Positions 51,114-60,497 of a stretch of 64,000 nucleotides of DNA are shown piece by piece. Within the stretch, counting starts at the first letter, position 1. Every line of letters begins with the position of its first letter. Under the pieces are notes generated by a model. That model was not told the origin of the DNA. It saw only the letters and a list, made by a program, of their open reading frames with translations, and did no database searches. The DNA is taken from contig JASGJE010000011.1 in assembly GCA_049840875.1 (NCBI GenBank), positions 62,001-126,000 of the forward strand. The letters run 5' to 3'. The position numbers were made by a program, and so were the translations under genes. This DNA is from JAFDYH01 sp049840875. GTDB lineage: Bacteria; Bacteroidota; Bacteroidia; Chitinophagales; Chitinophagaceae.

Positions 51114-52106
51114 CATCGCATTGATTTATTATTTCGCATGGGCCGTTATATTTTATCTGAAGACGAAGCGTGGCTAAATGCGAAATACAAGGCCAGTCAA
51201 AAAAATGGTTGGTTTATACCTCATTTTATTGATATGGCTACAACGAATATTGCGGAGCTTTTTTTATCAAAGAGTATCCTGGCAGAATGGGCTGATAAAT
51301 ACGAACTACCTGAAGAAAATAATATACCTAAGGTGGTTGGTATTATCATGGCGGGTAATATACCACTTGCCGGCTTTCATGATTTTCTTTCTGTTTTTAT
51401 TTCAGGAAATAAAGCAGCGATCAAATTATCATCGAAAGATGATATTCTGCTACCACATTTAACCGGTAAACTGATTGAATGGGAGCCAATGCTGCAGCAT
51501 GAAATCGAATACAGAGAAATGCTGAAGGGCTGCGACGCCTACATCGCCACCGGCAGCAACAATACATCCCGCTACTTTGAATTTTATTTCGGTAAATACA
51601 AAAATATCATTCGCCGTAATCGTACTTCGGTAGCGATCCTTGAAGGGAGTGAGACAACAGATGAGTTAGAAAAGCTGGCAGATGACGTGTATTTATATTT
51701 CGGTCTTGGCTGCAGAAACGTGACAAAACTATTTGTTCCTGAAAATTATGATTTTGTTCCCCTTCTCACAGCATTTAAAAAATATACATTCCTGGCTGAT
51801 CATCACAAATACAAAAACAATTATGATTATAATCTTGCATTGCATGTATTGAATAATAAGTTTTACATGAGCAACGAGTCAATCATTCTATCCGAAAGTA
51901 ATGAGTTGTTTTCCCCGATCAGCCAACTGAACTACGAATTCTATACCGACAAGCACCAGGTTGAAAAAAAACTTGACGGCAATAATGACGTGCAATGTAT
52001 AGTTGGCCATTCTTACATTCCTTTTGGTCATTCACAGTCGCCCACGATTGATGATTTTGCAGACGGTATAAACACATTGAAATTTCTGCTGGAACTTAAT
52101 GCCTGA
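51102..52106 (+). CDS. LuxC-type acyl-CoA reductase
   Basis: A 334-residue protein of the acyl-CoA reductase (LuxC) family that would reduce activated fatty acyl groups to aldehydes with NADPH. Visible blocks are VGIIMAGNIPLAGFHDFL (nucleotide region), ATGSNNTSRYFEFYFGKYKN and the cysteine-containing YFGLGCRNVTKLF, the probable acyl-cysteine site. It is divergent from a ferredoxin gene. No lux genes are present, so a lipid-metabolism role is likelier than luminescence (inferred). Confidence 0.85.
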   Translation: MNLQHRIDLLFRMGRYILSEDEAWLNAKYKASQKNGWFIPHFIDMATTNIAELFLSKSILAEWADKYELPEENNIPKVVGIIMAGNIPLAGFHDFLSVFISGNKAAIKLSSKDDILLPHLTGKLIEWEPMLQHEIEYREMLKGCDAYIATGSNNTSRYFEFYFGKYKNIIRRNRTSVAILEGSETTDELEKLADDVYLYFGLGCRNVTKLFVPENYDFVPLLTAFKKYTFLADHHKYKNNYDYNLALHVLNNKFYMSNESIILSESNELFSPISQLNYEFYTDKHQVEKKLDGNNDVQCIVGHSYIPFGHSQSPTIDDFADGINTLKFLLELNA

Positions 52107-52377
52107 GTAAGGTTATTATTCAGGGAATTCAACCGATTTCAGCGCCATTCTGTTGCGATAAAACAGCCGTTCATCTAATGATATGTCCACATCACCGTTC
52201 CGCCTTTAAAAATCCGTCAAATCTTGCTAATTTTACTCAGGCCGCGATCTACGAAGGTCTTAGTAAATATTTGTTAAACTGAACTTACGGTTTCGAATCC
52301 GGTTCTTTGTGTAGTTATTTTGTAATCAAGGCTAAAAAAATTTGACCATTGTATCAAATAAAAAATTTAATAACGCT

Positions 52378-53886
52378 ATGAAGTGGAAACAATTCTTTCT
52401 GGTCGTTGCTGTCAGCGCTTTCTCAGCCGTGGGTAGTGTGTGGTGCTATACTAAATTTGTTAATCCCAAGTCTTATTCAACAGTTTCGGCAGATACAAAA
52501 TTACCTGTAAACTATGCAGGTTTTATTGACAAAAATAACGTGGCGACTCCAGGGGCGGCCGTGGATTTTACTCAAGCTGCCGATGCTGCAGTTCCTGCAG
52601 TAGTGCACATTAAAACAAAAATTCCCGCAAAAAAAATAAGTAACCAGTTGCCCCGCAACAACCAGGGAGGCATGGACGATTTCTTCAACCAGTTTTTCAA
52701 TTTCGGGCCAAGCATTATTCCGGAACAAAGAGGCTCGGGTAGCGGTGTTTTGATCAGCGAAGATGGTTATATCGTTACCAACAATCACGTTGTGGCTGAC
52801 GGAGAAAACGGGACTGGTATAGCTGATGAAATTTCGGTTACGCTCAGCAATAAGAAAACGTATAAAGCCAGAGTGATTGGCCGTGATCCAAGCAGTGATC
52901 TTGCCGTTATTAAAATTGATGGCAATGGCTTTCCTTACTTGGTTTACGGTAATTCGGACAATGTAAAATTAGGTCAGTGGGTGTTGGCAATTGGCTATCC
53001 TCTTACATTGGAAACAACTGTTACTGCAGGTATTATCAGTGCGAAAGGCCGCAATATCGGCATCAATCAACGCCAAAGCAACACGCCTATTGAATCGTTC
53101 ATACAAACCGATGCTGCGGTAAACCAGGGAAACAGTGGTGGCGCTCTTACCAACACAAACGGTGAGCTAATTGGTATTAACTCTGCTATTCTTGCACCAA
53201 GTGGCACATACGCTGGATATTCATTTGCAATTCCGATAAACCTTGTAAAAAAGATCGTTAACGATCTTGTGAAATATGGCGATGTAAAAAGGCCTTATCT
53301 TGGCATACAAGCAGATGCGGATAAATTTGACGCGGGTGATGGCGCTCACGTAGGTTCTACAGCAAAAGATGGCGCGGCTGCAGAAGCAGGAATAAAAGGT
53401 GGTGACATAATTACCAAGATCAATGATGTTCCTATTAATTCATGGACTGAATTATTAGGAGCTGTTGCATCCTATAACGTAGGTGATAAATTGAAACTTA
53501 ACTACAGGCGTGATGGCAAGGATCAAACAACTACCGCTACATTAAAAACAAAACCTGCTGCATTTGACGAACTGGCTAAAGCAGGCGACGGCAATGTATT
53601 TCAGAAATTAGGTGCTACTTTAAAAACTGTTGACGAAAAAACCGCTAAAAGAAATAATATCGAAGGCGGTGTGGTAGTAACAAATATCAAAGACGGAAGT
53701 CCTTTCCAGAAGGCAAGAGTTGGTGAAGGGTTTATTATAACAAGTGTTGAAGGAATGGACATCACAAACGTTGAAGATCTTAAAAAAGCATTGTCAAACG
53801 CCGAAGGCACTGTACGATTGGAAGGCGTGTTTGATGGTTATGATGGAGCATATACTTATCCATTAAACCTGGAAGAAAATAAATAA
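52378..53886 (+). CDS. Periplasmic serine protease of the HtrA/DegP (Do) family
   Basis: A 502-residue envelope quality-control protease. The N-terminal signal-anchor is FFLVVAVSAFSAVGSVWCY. The trypsin-like domain has His137 (VTNNHVV), Asp174 (SDLAVI) and Ser253 (QGNSGGA). Two PDZ domains follow (about 300-395 and 405-500, with YLGIQAD and GGVVVTNIKDGSPFQKA). The start at 52378 is preferred, although an in-frame TTG lies at 52342. Monocistronic with a strong terminator. It is distinct in architecture from the smaller membrane protease encoded at 13618-14727. Confidence 0.94.
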   Translation: MKWKQFFLVVAVSAFSAVGSVWCYTKFVNPKSYSTVSADTKLPVNYAGFIDKNNVATPGAAVDFTQAADAAVPAVVHIKTKIPAKKISNQLPRNNQGGMDDFFNQFFNFGPSIIPEQRGSGSGVLISEDGYIVTNNHVVADGENGTGIADEISVTLSNKKTYKARVIGRDPSSDLAVIKIDGNGFPYLVYGNSDNVKLGQWVLAIGYPLTLETTVTAGIISAKGRNIGINQRQSNTPIESFIQTDAAVNQGNSGGALTNTNGELIGINSAILAPSGTYAGYSFAIPINLVKKIVNDLVKYGDVKRPYLGIQADADKFDAGDGAHVGSTAKDGAAAEAGIKGGDIITKINDVPINSWTELLGAVASYNVGDKLKLNYRRDGKDQTTTATLKTKPAAFDELAKAGDGNVFQKLGATLKTVDEKTAKRNNIEGGVVVTNIKDGSPFQKARVGEGFIITSVEGMDITNVEDLKKALSNAEGTVRLEGVFDGYDGAYTYPLNLEENK

Positions 53887-53906
53887 AGAAGGTAATTAGT
53901 CTCAAT

Positions 53907-53950
53907 AAAGCAAACGCCCCTCGGATTTAATTCTGAGGGGCGTTTGCTTT
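53907..53950. terminator. Strong bidirectional terminator hairpin after the HtrA gene
   Basis: AAAGCAAACGCCCCTC (53907-53922) pairs perfectly over 16 bp with GAGGGGCGTTTGCTTT (53935-53950), around a 12-nt loop. It lies between the HtrA gene and the convergent small protein gene and can serve both. Confidence 0.85.
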
Positions 53951-53974
53951 AAATCAGTGCGAAGAGAACTTTGC

Positions 53975-54205
53975 TCAAAGCATTTCATGTTTTTTAGGTC
54001 TGAAAACCGGCTGCGTAAACTCCGGTATTTTTATCTGTTCTTCCGCCTTTTCAATTTTTTTTCCTCCCTTCACTGATTTAAGTGTAATAACCGGGGCAAG
54101 CGGTTTTTCAATTTCAGACTTCTCTTCATAAAGTCTGCGTGGCGCAACGTTATTCATAGATGAAAGATTTAGGGAGAACTTAAAAAGCCGAAAATCTTGT
54201 GCCAT
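53975..54205 (-). CDS. Small hypothetical protein
   Basis: A 76-residue basic and charged protein with no motif I recognise (KGGKKIEKAEEQIKIPEFTQ near the C-terminus). An internal ATG at 54157 would give 60 residues. No signal peptide. The stretch is out of phase with any neighbouring gene. Its reality is uncertain. Confidence 0.45.
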   Translation of the reverse strand: MAQDFRLFKFSLNLSSMNNVAPRRLYEEKSEIEKPLAPVITLKSVKGGKKIEKAEEQIKIPEFTQPVFRPKKHEML

Positions 54206-54356
54206 TTTTTTGATAATTTTCAGTAATGAATGAGTTTATTGAAAGTTTATCAATGAACCCTTTGATTCTTTATCTGTTCTGTGGCTTTATTTCACTGAAT
54301 CATCAAGTGAACCCGAATTATACTGGAAAATTTATTTTTTGAATAAACCGCCTTGT

Positions 54357-55472
54357 ATGAAAAACTTAGCTCTGTTGATTAGTGTAATCGTTTGCCTTGC
54401 ATCTTTTCATCCAAAAGAAGAGCACAGAACTTTGGCAATCGGGGAAAAGGCTCCTGATTTTAAACTGCCCGCTACTGATGGAAAGCAGTATTCCCTTTCA
54501 TCATTTGCAGACGCAGATATTCTTGTCATCATATTCACCTGTAATCACTGCCCCACCGCACAGGCTTACGAAGACAGAATTATTCAATTAGTAAATGATT
54601 ATAAAAACAAAAAAGTATCGGTTGTTGCTATTATGCCAAATGACCCACGTTCAGTACAATTAAGTGAACTTGGTTACACAGATCTCGGCGATTCGTTTGA
54701 GGAAATGAAAATCCGTGCAACGGAAAAAAAATTCAATTTTCCCTATCTCTACGATGGCGATCATGAAACAACTGCTAATGCCTATGGACCAGTAGCTACA
54801 CCACATGTATTCATTTTTGATAAAGAAAGAAAACTCCGCTACCAGGGCCGTATCGATGATGTTGAAAAACCAACTAAAACACCGGAAAATTTTGATACAA
54901 GAAATGCAATCGATGCCTTATTAGCGAATAAACCTGTTCCTGTTGAAACTACAAAAGTGTTCGGCTGTTCAATTAAATGGGCCGAAAAAGAAGACCTGAA
55001 TAAAATTGCTGATGAAGAATGGTCAAAAGAACCAGTGGAATTAGACACGATAAACGTTACAGGAGTAAAAGATCTCGTGAAAAACAATACTGATAAAATC
55101 AGGTTGATCAATATCTGGGCAACTTGGTGCGGACCGTGTATTGTTGAATATCCGCAATTTATTACCATCAATCGCATGTATCGTGGACGAGATTTTGAAT
55201 TCATTAGTATCAGCGCAGATGACGCTGACAAAAAAGAAAAGGCATTGCGTTTTTTGAAACAGAAAAACTCTGCAGTGAAGAATTACATTTTCACAGGTGA
55301 AAATAAATATAAGCTGATCGATGCTATTGATCCAAAATGGCAAGGGGCATTACCATATACCATATTGGTAGAGCCGGGCGGGAAAATTGTTTATTCCAAA
55401 TTAGGGGCAATCAAATCTGCTGAACTTAAAAAGATCATCGTAGAGAATAAATATATCGGGAGATACTATTAA
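54357..55472 (+). CDS. Tandem thioredoxin-fold protein (redoxin plus thioredoxin)
   Basis: A 371-residue exported protein. A signal peptide (ALLISVIVCLASFH) precedes an N-terminal redoxin (about 25-170) with the active-site motif TCNHCPTA (CxxC as CNHC) and the GPVATPHVFIFD cis-Pro loop. A second thioredoxin domain (about 230-371) contains the resolving motif WATWCGPC. The start at 54357 is chosen for the signal peptide. It may catalyse thiol-disulfide exchange in the periplasm. Partner proteins are not encoded nearby. Confidence 0.85.
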   Translation: MKNLALLISVIVCLASFHPKEEHRTLAIGEKAPDFKLPATDGKQYSLSSFADADILVIIFTCNHCPTAQAYEDRIIQLVNDYKNKKVSVVAIMPNDPRSVQLSELGYTDLGDSFEEMKIRATEKKFNFPYLYDGDHETTANAYGPVATPHVFIFDKERKLRYQGRIDDVEKPTKTPENFDTRNAIDALLANKPVPVETTKVFGCSIKWAEKEDLNKIADEEWSKEPVELDTINVTGVKDLVKNNTDKIRLINIWATWCGPCIVEYPQFITINRMYRGRDFEFISISADDADKKEKALRFLKQKNSAVKNYIFTGENKYKLIDAIDPKWQGALPYTILVEPGGKIVYSKLGAIKSAELKKIIVENKYIGRYY

Positions 55473-55474
55473 GA

Positions 55475-55507
55475 GAAAAATGAAAAACTAAAAAAAAGTG
55501 AAAAGTC
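55475..55507. repeat. Heptad-phased A-rich repeat
   Basis: Units such as AAAAATG, AAAAACT, AAAAAAA and AGTGAAA run after the redoxin stop codon. A T-rich run at 55556-55580 faces it. Confidence 0.4.
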
Positions 55508-55572
55508 AATGCATTGCTTTATTGTTGGCCATTAAGGAATCTTGAGTGTTCGGTTTTTTTAATTTTAAATTT

Positions 55573-56238
55573 TTAATTTATTTTATCGAACGGTACATTC
55601 GTAATCCTGTATTTCGGCCAGTCTTTGTAATCAAAATGCCACCATTCATAATCATACACCGCAAAGCCATTTGCTTCCATTACTGAACGTAATAAATCAC
55701 GCATATGGCGTTGTTGTTCTGTGCCACCGGAATAGTTGGGATAAGATCGTTCACTCATTTCATCATACACACCTGTCATTTCTATTTCTTTTCCTGTTGC
55801 ACGATCATACAAACTAAGATCCACGGCACAACCACGATTATGCTTCGACCCTTTTTTCGGGTCAGCCACAAATTTTTTATTTTCATCAGAAGTAATACCC
55901 CAGAAAAGTTTTGTTACATCCCATGGCCGGTAACCATCAAAGATCAACAAACCGTAACCGAGCTTTTTCAATTCCGTATTTGCTTTTACCAAAGCTTCGG
56001 CAGCTGGTCGTTGTAAAAAGGCTCTGGCTTCCGTATACACAGGTCGCTTCGCCAAATTGTTGCTGGTCGCATACCGAATATCCAGACGAATCGTGGTATC
56101 TAATTTCACAAGCTCTACAAGATCGGTTGGCCTGAAATCTCCTTTTTCATGTGGAGGTTTGCTGCCTTTACAGGCGATAGCAACAACAACAATGATAAGA
56201 AATGAAAAGACAGAGATTATAGATTTAGATTTTCTCAT
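55573..56238 (-). CDS. D-alanyl-D-alanine dipeptidase (VanX/DdpX type, M15D)
   Basis: A 221-residue lipoprotein (VVVAIACKG lipobox) with a zinc dipeptidase domain. Metal and catalytic motifs are SKHNRGCAVDLSLYD (SxHxxGxAxD) and DYEWWHFDY. It cleaves D-Ala-D-Ala released from peptidoglycan, probably in the periplasm, for recycling. Because the protein carries a lipid signal and there are no vanH/vanA genes, it is unlikely to confer glycopeptide resistance. Follows the DUF4251 gene on the same strand (34-nt gap). Confidence 0.88.
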   Translation of the reverse strand: MRKSKSIISVFSFLIIVVVAIACKGSKPPHEKGDFRPTDLVELVKLDTTIRLDIRYATSNNLAKRPVYTEARAFLQRPAAEALVKANTELKKLGYGLLIFDGYRPWDVTKLFWGITSDENKKFVADPKKGSKHNRGCAVDLSLYDRATGKEIEMTGVYDEMSERSYPNYSGGTEQQRHMRDLLRSVMEANGFAVYDYEWWHFDYKDWPKYRITNVPFDKIN

Positions 56239-56272
56239 GATGAAAATGAAGATAAGCAGAGTTCAGCTTATT

Positions 56273-56764
56273 TCATTTTCCATTTCCCACTCTTACGTAG
56301 CCTCTGAATGAAATAGACTCTCGATTGGCGCTTAAAATCTGAAGGTTGGCATAGCCATCTGCACTGATGTCCAGTATCAGTTGCCTTACATCATTATTTT
56401 CTTTTGGTTTGAACGAAACACTCCAGCCTCCTTTCTTCTTCGGCTTCAAATTATAATCAAAATCAGTTGAGGTAAAATTGATTCCACCGTTTGAAGGGTC
56501 AATCGGCGCTGTATATGCACGGCCGAAATATGGCAAGTCGGCTTTCAGCGTATCGCCTTTCACAATCAAACGATATTCTGATGTCAGTTGTCGCACACTT
56601 CCGGATGAAGGCTGAGCTGTTTGTGCAATAAAAACATAATTCTTCTTCTCAACAGAATTTGCAAGCGCTGAATCTTTATCCTGCGCATTCAATGAAGTTG
56701 TGAATAATAAAATCAAAGAAATTAATCCAGGTAATTTTTTGAGAACAGTATTTGAACGTTTCAT
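56273..56764 (-). CDS. DUF4251 family secreted protein
   Basis: A 163-residue exported protein with signal peptide (LISLILLFTTSLNAQ). The family-typical region is YRLIVKGDTLKADLPYFGRA, followed by a FTSTDFDYNLKPKKKGGW block and a beta-rich C-terminus. Function is not known. It is upstream of the dipeptidase gene and probably co-transcribed with it. Confidence 0.82.
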   Translation of the reverse strand: MKRSNTVLKKLPGLISLILLFTTSLNAQDKDSALANSVEKKNYVFIAQTAQPSSGSVRQLTSEYRLIVKGDTLKADLPYFGRAYTAPIDPSNGGINFTSTDFDYNLKPKKKGGWSVSFKPKENNDVRQLILDISADGYANLQILSANRESISFRGYVRVGNGK

Positions 56765-56910
56765 ATATTTATTTTCAGAAAATACATCACATTTCGTGCA
56801 GATTTTTAGGATAAGCTGACGTCTGTTAATAACGTGATGCTAAAGTTGTAGCAAACCGCATTGCCATCCTTTCCGATACTAATTAAATTTTTTGAGCCAA
56901 AATCACATTT

Positions 56911-58824
56911 ATGAGAAATCTTGTTTTGTCAATTACTTTCTTTCTGTTCATTATCACTTCTATTGCGCAACAAACACAAAAGCCTCCATTGCACGGAAAA
57001 AACTGGATGGCCGTAACAGGCAAACCACTAGCTGCAGAGGCAGGCGCCACCATTTTTCAACAGGGAGGAAATGCTGTTGATGCCGCTTGTGGAATGATCG
57101 CCGCGACTTGTACAATGTGGGATGTGCTAAGCTGGGGAGGCGAAACTCAGGCTTTAATTTATAATCCAAAAACAAAAAAAGTTATTGCTATAGACGCATT
57201 GGGGATGGCACCCACAGGAGCTACTGCTTCCTTTTTTAAAAATAAGGGAATGAATTTTCCGCCTGAGTACGGCCCGCTCGCTGCTGTTACACCGGGTACG
57301 CCAGGCGGTATCTGCACCATGCTCGCCGAATACGGAACAATGAGTTTGAAACAAGTATTGACACCCGCCATTCAAATGGCAGAAGGATATGCGATAGAAG
57401 CGCAAACAGCCAACAGTATGGAAAGGGCTAAAAGCAGATTAAAAGAATGGCCTTACTCAAAAGCGGTCTTTTTACCGCATGCAGGCAGTGATAGAGAAGC
57501 CCCTGAAGCAGGAGAAATATTTATTCAGAAAGATCTCATGGAAACGTTGAATAAAATGGTAGAAGCGGAGCAACAGGCTTTAAAAAAAGGAAAGAGTCGC
57601 AAGGAAGCTATTTATGCTGCATACGATCGCTTTTATAAAGGAGATATCGCACAGGAATTTGTAAGAGGTTGCCAGGAGCAGGGCGGTCTTATTACAATGG
57701 ATGATCTTGCAAAATGGAAAGTGATACAGGAAGAACCGATGAAAGTAAACTACAAAGGCATTGACGTTTATAAACTTTCACAATGGACACAGGGGCCAGC
57801 AATGTTGCAGGCATTGAATATTCTTGAGAATTTTGATCTGAAAAGTATGGGCTTTAATTCAACCCGGTATATCCATACAGTTTACCAGGCCATGAACCTC
57901 GCATTCGCAGATCGCGATTTTTACTATGGCGATCCATACTTTCAGCCACAGGAACCGATAGAAGGATTGTTATCGAAGGAATATGCAAAACAAAGAGCAG
58001 CGCTTATAAAATATGATCGCAATAATCCGAACATCGGACCGGGTGATCCTTATCCGTTTGAGAATAAAACCAACCCTTATCTCGATCTTTTAAACAAACG
58101 AGGGTTTAGCGTAGATGGTAAAGATGGAAAACATGGTGGAGCAACACCTGCACATGATGCTACTTCAATGATTAATGCACCGTTTGCCTCAGCAGAAGAA
58201 GAGGAATTATATAAAGATCGCTTGTGGAGAGGAACGACTTCCGTTGAAGCTGCTGATAAGGAAGGATGGGTAGTATCAGTTACACCGAGTGGCGGATGGA
58301 TACCTGCTTGCATCGCTGGACATACTGGCGTTGGAATGAGCCAACGCATGCAAAGTTTTGTATTGGATTCTTCTTTAAATCCCTTCAATGTCGTTGAACC
58401 GGGAAAAAGACCAAGAGTAACATTGACGCCAACACTTGCAATGAAAGATGGCAAACCATTTCTTTCTTTTGCAGTACAAGGCGGTGATACACAGGACCAG
58501 AATCTTTTACAGTTTTTCCTGGATATCGTTGAATTCGGAATGACTGTTCAGGAAGCAACCGAAGCGCCCAATGTGAACTCAGATCAACTATATCTTTCTT
58601 TGGGTGGAACGAAAATGGCTGACCGCAATCCCAAGCCAGGGTATATCACTTTAAGCGAAAGCACACCGGACTATGTACGAAAAGATTTACGTAAAATGGG
58701 TTATACGCTGAGTTTCGTTGAACGTAGCTCTGGACCAATCAACGCAATCTATTTCGATTGGAAACACGGCACGCTTTGGGGTGGTTCATCAAATCACGGA
58801 GAAGACTATGGTATTGGATGGTGA
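56911..58824 (+). CDS. ggt: Gamma-glutamyltransferase
   Basis: A secreted N-terminal nucleophile hydrolase of 637 residues that splits gamma-glutamyl compounds such as glutathione. It has a signal peptide (LSITFFLFIITSIAQ). The large subunit includes GGNAVDAACGM and GMAPTGATASFF. The autocatalytic cleavage site threonine lies in RGTTSVEAADKEGW (about residue 440), where the usual motif is GTTHxSVVD. The small subunit ends with NHGEDYGIGW. The length slightly exceeds the family mean. Monocistronic. Confidence 0.88.
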   Translation: MRNLVLSITFFLFIITSIAQQTQKPPLHGKNWMAVTGKPLAAEAGATIFQQGGNAVDAACGMIAATCTMWDVLSWGGETQALIYNPKTKKVIAIDALGMAPTGATASFFKNKGMNFPPEYGPLAAVTPGTPGGICTMLAEYGTMSLKQVLTPAIQMAEGYAIEAQTANSMERAKSRLKEWPYSKAVFLPHAGSDREAPEAGEIFIQKDLMETLNKMVEAEQQALKKGKSRKEAIYAAYDRFYKGDIAQEFVRGCQEQGGLITMDDLAKWKVIQEEPMKVNYKGIDVYKLSQWTQGPAMLQALNILENFDLKSMGFNSTRYIHTVYQAMNLAFADRDFYYGDPYFQPQEPIEGLLSKEYAKQRAALIKYDRNNPNIGPGDPYPFENKTNPYLDLLNKRGFSVDGKDGKHGGATPAHDATSMINAPFASAEEEELYKDRLWRGTTSVEAADKEGWVVSVTPSGGWIPACIAGHTGVGMSQRMQSFVLDSSLNPFNVVEPGKRPRVTLTPTLAMKDGKPFLSFAVQGGDTQDQNLLQFFLDIVEFGMTVQEATEAPNVNSDQLYLSLGGTKMADRNPKPGYITLSESTPDYVRKDLRKMGYTLSFVERSSGPINAIYFDWKHGTLWGGSSNHGEDYGIGW

Positions 58825-58862
58825 GGTGAACCGTGAGTGGGCAATCGTGAATGGTGAATAAT
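58824..58862. repeat. Heptad-phased GTGAATG repeat
   Basis: Units GTGAACC, GTGAGTG, GGCAATC, GTGAATG and GTGAATA follow the ggt stop codon at a 7-nt period. A complementary run (TTGACAATTGACCATTGCC-type) lies at 58875-58906 and could pair with it between the two convergent genes. Confidence 0.55.
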
Positions 58863-58906
58863 TTCATAGCACGATATTGACAATTGACCATTGCCTATTC
58901 GCGACC

Positions 58907-59980
58907 TTATTTCTTAACCGGCTCCATTACAATATCCCAATCATCTGTTCTGAATGGACAGACAGGCAATCCTTCTTTACTGAAAATGTTGCCAACAGCC
59001 GCATTGGTAAAAGAAAATCGAACTGCAACAGGCGTTTTCACGGATTTACTCCAAACAATTAATTTATTGCCTTCAATTTTTCCTTCTGCGGGATAAAATA
59101 CTTTATCTGCGCCTGCAATGATCAATGCATTAATCTTTTTGTCTTTTGCAATCAATCCATTTGGAACATTATCAAAACTGATAACCGCTTTGTCTTTATT
59201 TATTTCAATGCTTTTATAAAACGGGCTTTTATAATTCAACCCTTGTTTATGATAGGTTTCAGCCAGGGCCCAGCCGGCAAGCCTGTAACCAACTTCATGC
59301 TTATTTTTTGGATGAATATCCGTCGTATCATCAACAAGGTCTGTAACGACTGCCATCCCAACACCGGAATGCTGTAATGTTTTAGCCTGCTGCTCGCGGA
59401 TAAGGCTTCCCTGGTACGTTTGCCCGTAAGTAAAGGGAGCAATCTGTACATAATAAAACGGCAGCTCTTTGTGCCACGCTTTTCGCCACGAATCAATCAT
59501 AGCTGTAAATAATTGGCTATAAGTCAGTGGTAGTTGTGTATTGCCTTCACCCTGGTACCAGATAGCACCAGCAATATTGAAATTGAATAACGGAGCAAGC
59601 ATTCCATTATACGTTGCTCCCGGTGTTTTTGGCCACCATGCAAAAGCATCCAGTTTATCGGCAGAAGCTTTTAATTCTGGGGCATTATTCACAGCACCTG
59701 ATTCAGCCCATACTTCAGCAGGTGTACCTCCCCAGCTTACATTGATTAAACCAATCGGAACATTCAATTCTTTATTTAGTTTTTTACCAAAGAAATACCC
59801 TACCGCGCTAAACGACTTTAGTGTATTGGAATCGCAATTGGTCCATTTTGCATCGCAGTTATCCTGTGGATAGTCAGAAGTAGTTTTAGGCAATTGAAAG
59901 AAACGAATATTCGATGTGGCACAAGATGGCAGTTCTGCATTAATATCCGGTAAATGCCCCCACTGCCAGTTCATTTCCAT
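58907..59980 (-). CDS. Sialate O-acetylesterase, C-terminal fragment after frameshift
   Basis: A 357-residue fragment containing most of the SGNH-type catalytic domain (GLINVSWGGTPAEVWAESGAV, GAIWYQGEGNT, and DIHPKNKHEVGYRLA with the Asp/His pair). The gene continues upstream in the same frame as far as about 60070, but the catalytic-serine block SGQSNMEMN is cut by the annotated start. It belongs together with 60051-60323 (see the merged entry). Confidence 0.65.
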   Translation of the reverse strand: MEMNWQWGHLPDINAELPSCATSNIRFFQLPKTTSDYPQDNCDAKWTNCDSNTLKSFSAVGYFFGKKLNKELNVPIGLINVSWGGTPAEVWAESGAVNNAPELKASADKLDAFAWWPKTPGATYNGMLAPLFNFNIAGAIWYQGEGNTQLPLTYSQLFTAMIDSWRKAWHKELPFYYVQIAPFTYGQTYQGSLIREQQAKTLQHSGVGMAVVTDLVDDTTDIHPKNKHEVGYRLAGWALAETYHKQGLNYKSPFYKSIEINKDKAVISFDNVPNGLIAKDKKINALIIAGADKVFYPAEGKIEGNKLIVWSKSVKTPVAVRFSFTNAAVGNIFSKEGLPVCPFRTDDWDIVMEPVKK

Positions 59981-60050
59981 ATTTGATTGACCTGAACATA
60001 CCCAAACTTCACCAATGAGTATATCCTTTAGCTCAATTGTATTATAACCC

Positions 60051-60323
60051 TTAAAAGTGATTGAATAAGGACCCTCCCGCTGACGGAGTTTTTACTTTTA
60101 TCTTCCATCGTGCTCCATTATCAGCTATTGTTGAGTCAGTTTGATTGTTCCAACCTGTGGTGACAAATATTTTTTCTGCAGGCTGCGACCATCCCCACAA
60201 TGAAACTGAATCATTTTGTTGCAATACCATTCCCGAAGACAAAACAGAAGGTAAGCGCAACTGTGAAAAACTTTGCACAGATATTAACAATAAAAAAACA
60301 AAATAAAAAATACGGCGAAGCAT
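60051..60323 (-). CDS. Sialate O-acetylesterase, N-terminal fragment
   Basis: A 90-residue product with signal peptide followed by RLPSVLSSGMVLQQNDSVSLWGWSQP, the typical family start. It ends prematurely (GGSLFNHF) because of the frameshift. Confidence 0.6.
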   Translation of the reverse strand: MLRRIFYFVFLLLISVQSFSQLRLPSVLSSGMVLQQNDSVSLWGWSQPAEKIFVTTGWNNQTDSTIADNGARWKIKVKTPSAGGSLFNHF

Positions 60324-60497
60324 AACGTTAAATTAATTAATCAAAAAAATATAGTTTGTAAAATAATAATCACGAATCGAAGTTATTAGAAAGGAGTTTT
60401 CTTTCCACGGACAACAAACAAATTTTGTTAAGAACTTTTAGTAAATATCTTGCAGCTTAGCACAAGAATTGCTAACAGTAGTTTAATCTTTAACCGA

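Larger units (their letters stand above)
58907..60323 (-). pseudogene. Sialate O-acetylesterase gene with a one-base frameshift
   Basis: Removing one base in the GGG runs at 60072-60078 joins the N-terminal fragment (60051-60323) to the C-terminal fragment. The joined protein would read KTPSAGGPYSITFKGYN and then GEVWVCSGQSNMEMNWQWG, which carries the catalytic serine. Total length would be about 471 residues with an intact signal peptide (MLRRIFYFVFLLLISVQSFS), which is usual for the family. Acts on O-acetylated sialic acids or xylan-type esters. Either a true null allele or a homopolymer sequencing error. Confidence 0.75.

Noticed and set aside
51102..52106. Bioluminescence (lux) function of the LuxC-like gene
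   Set aside because: No luciferase or luxD/E genes in the window; acyl-CoA reductases of this type are widespread without luminescence.
55573..56238. VanX as part of a vancomycin resistance cluster
   Set aside because: No vanH, vanA/B-type ligase or two-component genes nearby; the protein carries a lipoprotein signal and fits a peptidoglycan-recycling dipeptidase.
58824..58906. CRISPR-like array
   Set aside because: Units are 7 nt, degenerate and without spacers; no cas genes are present.
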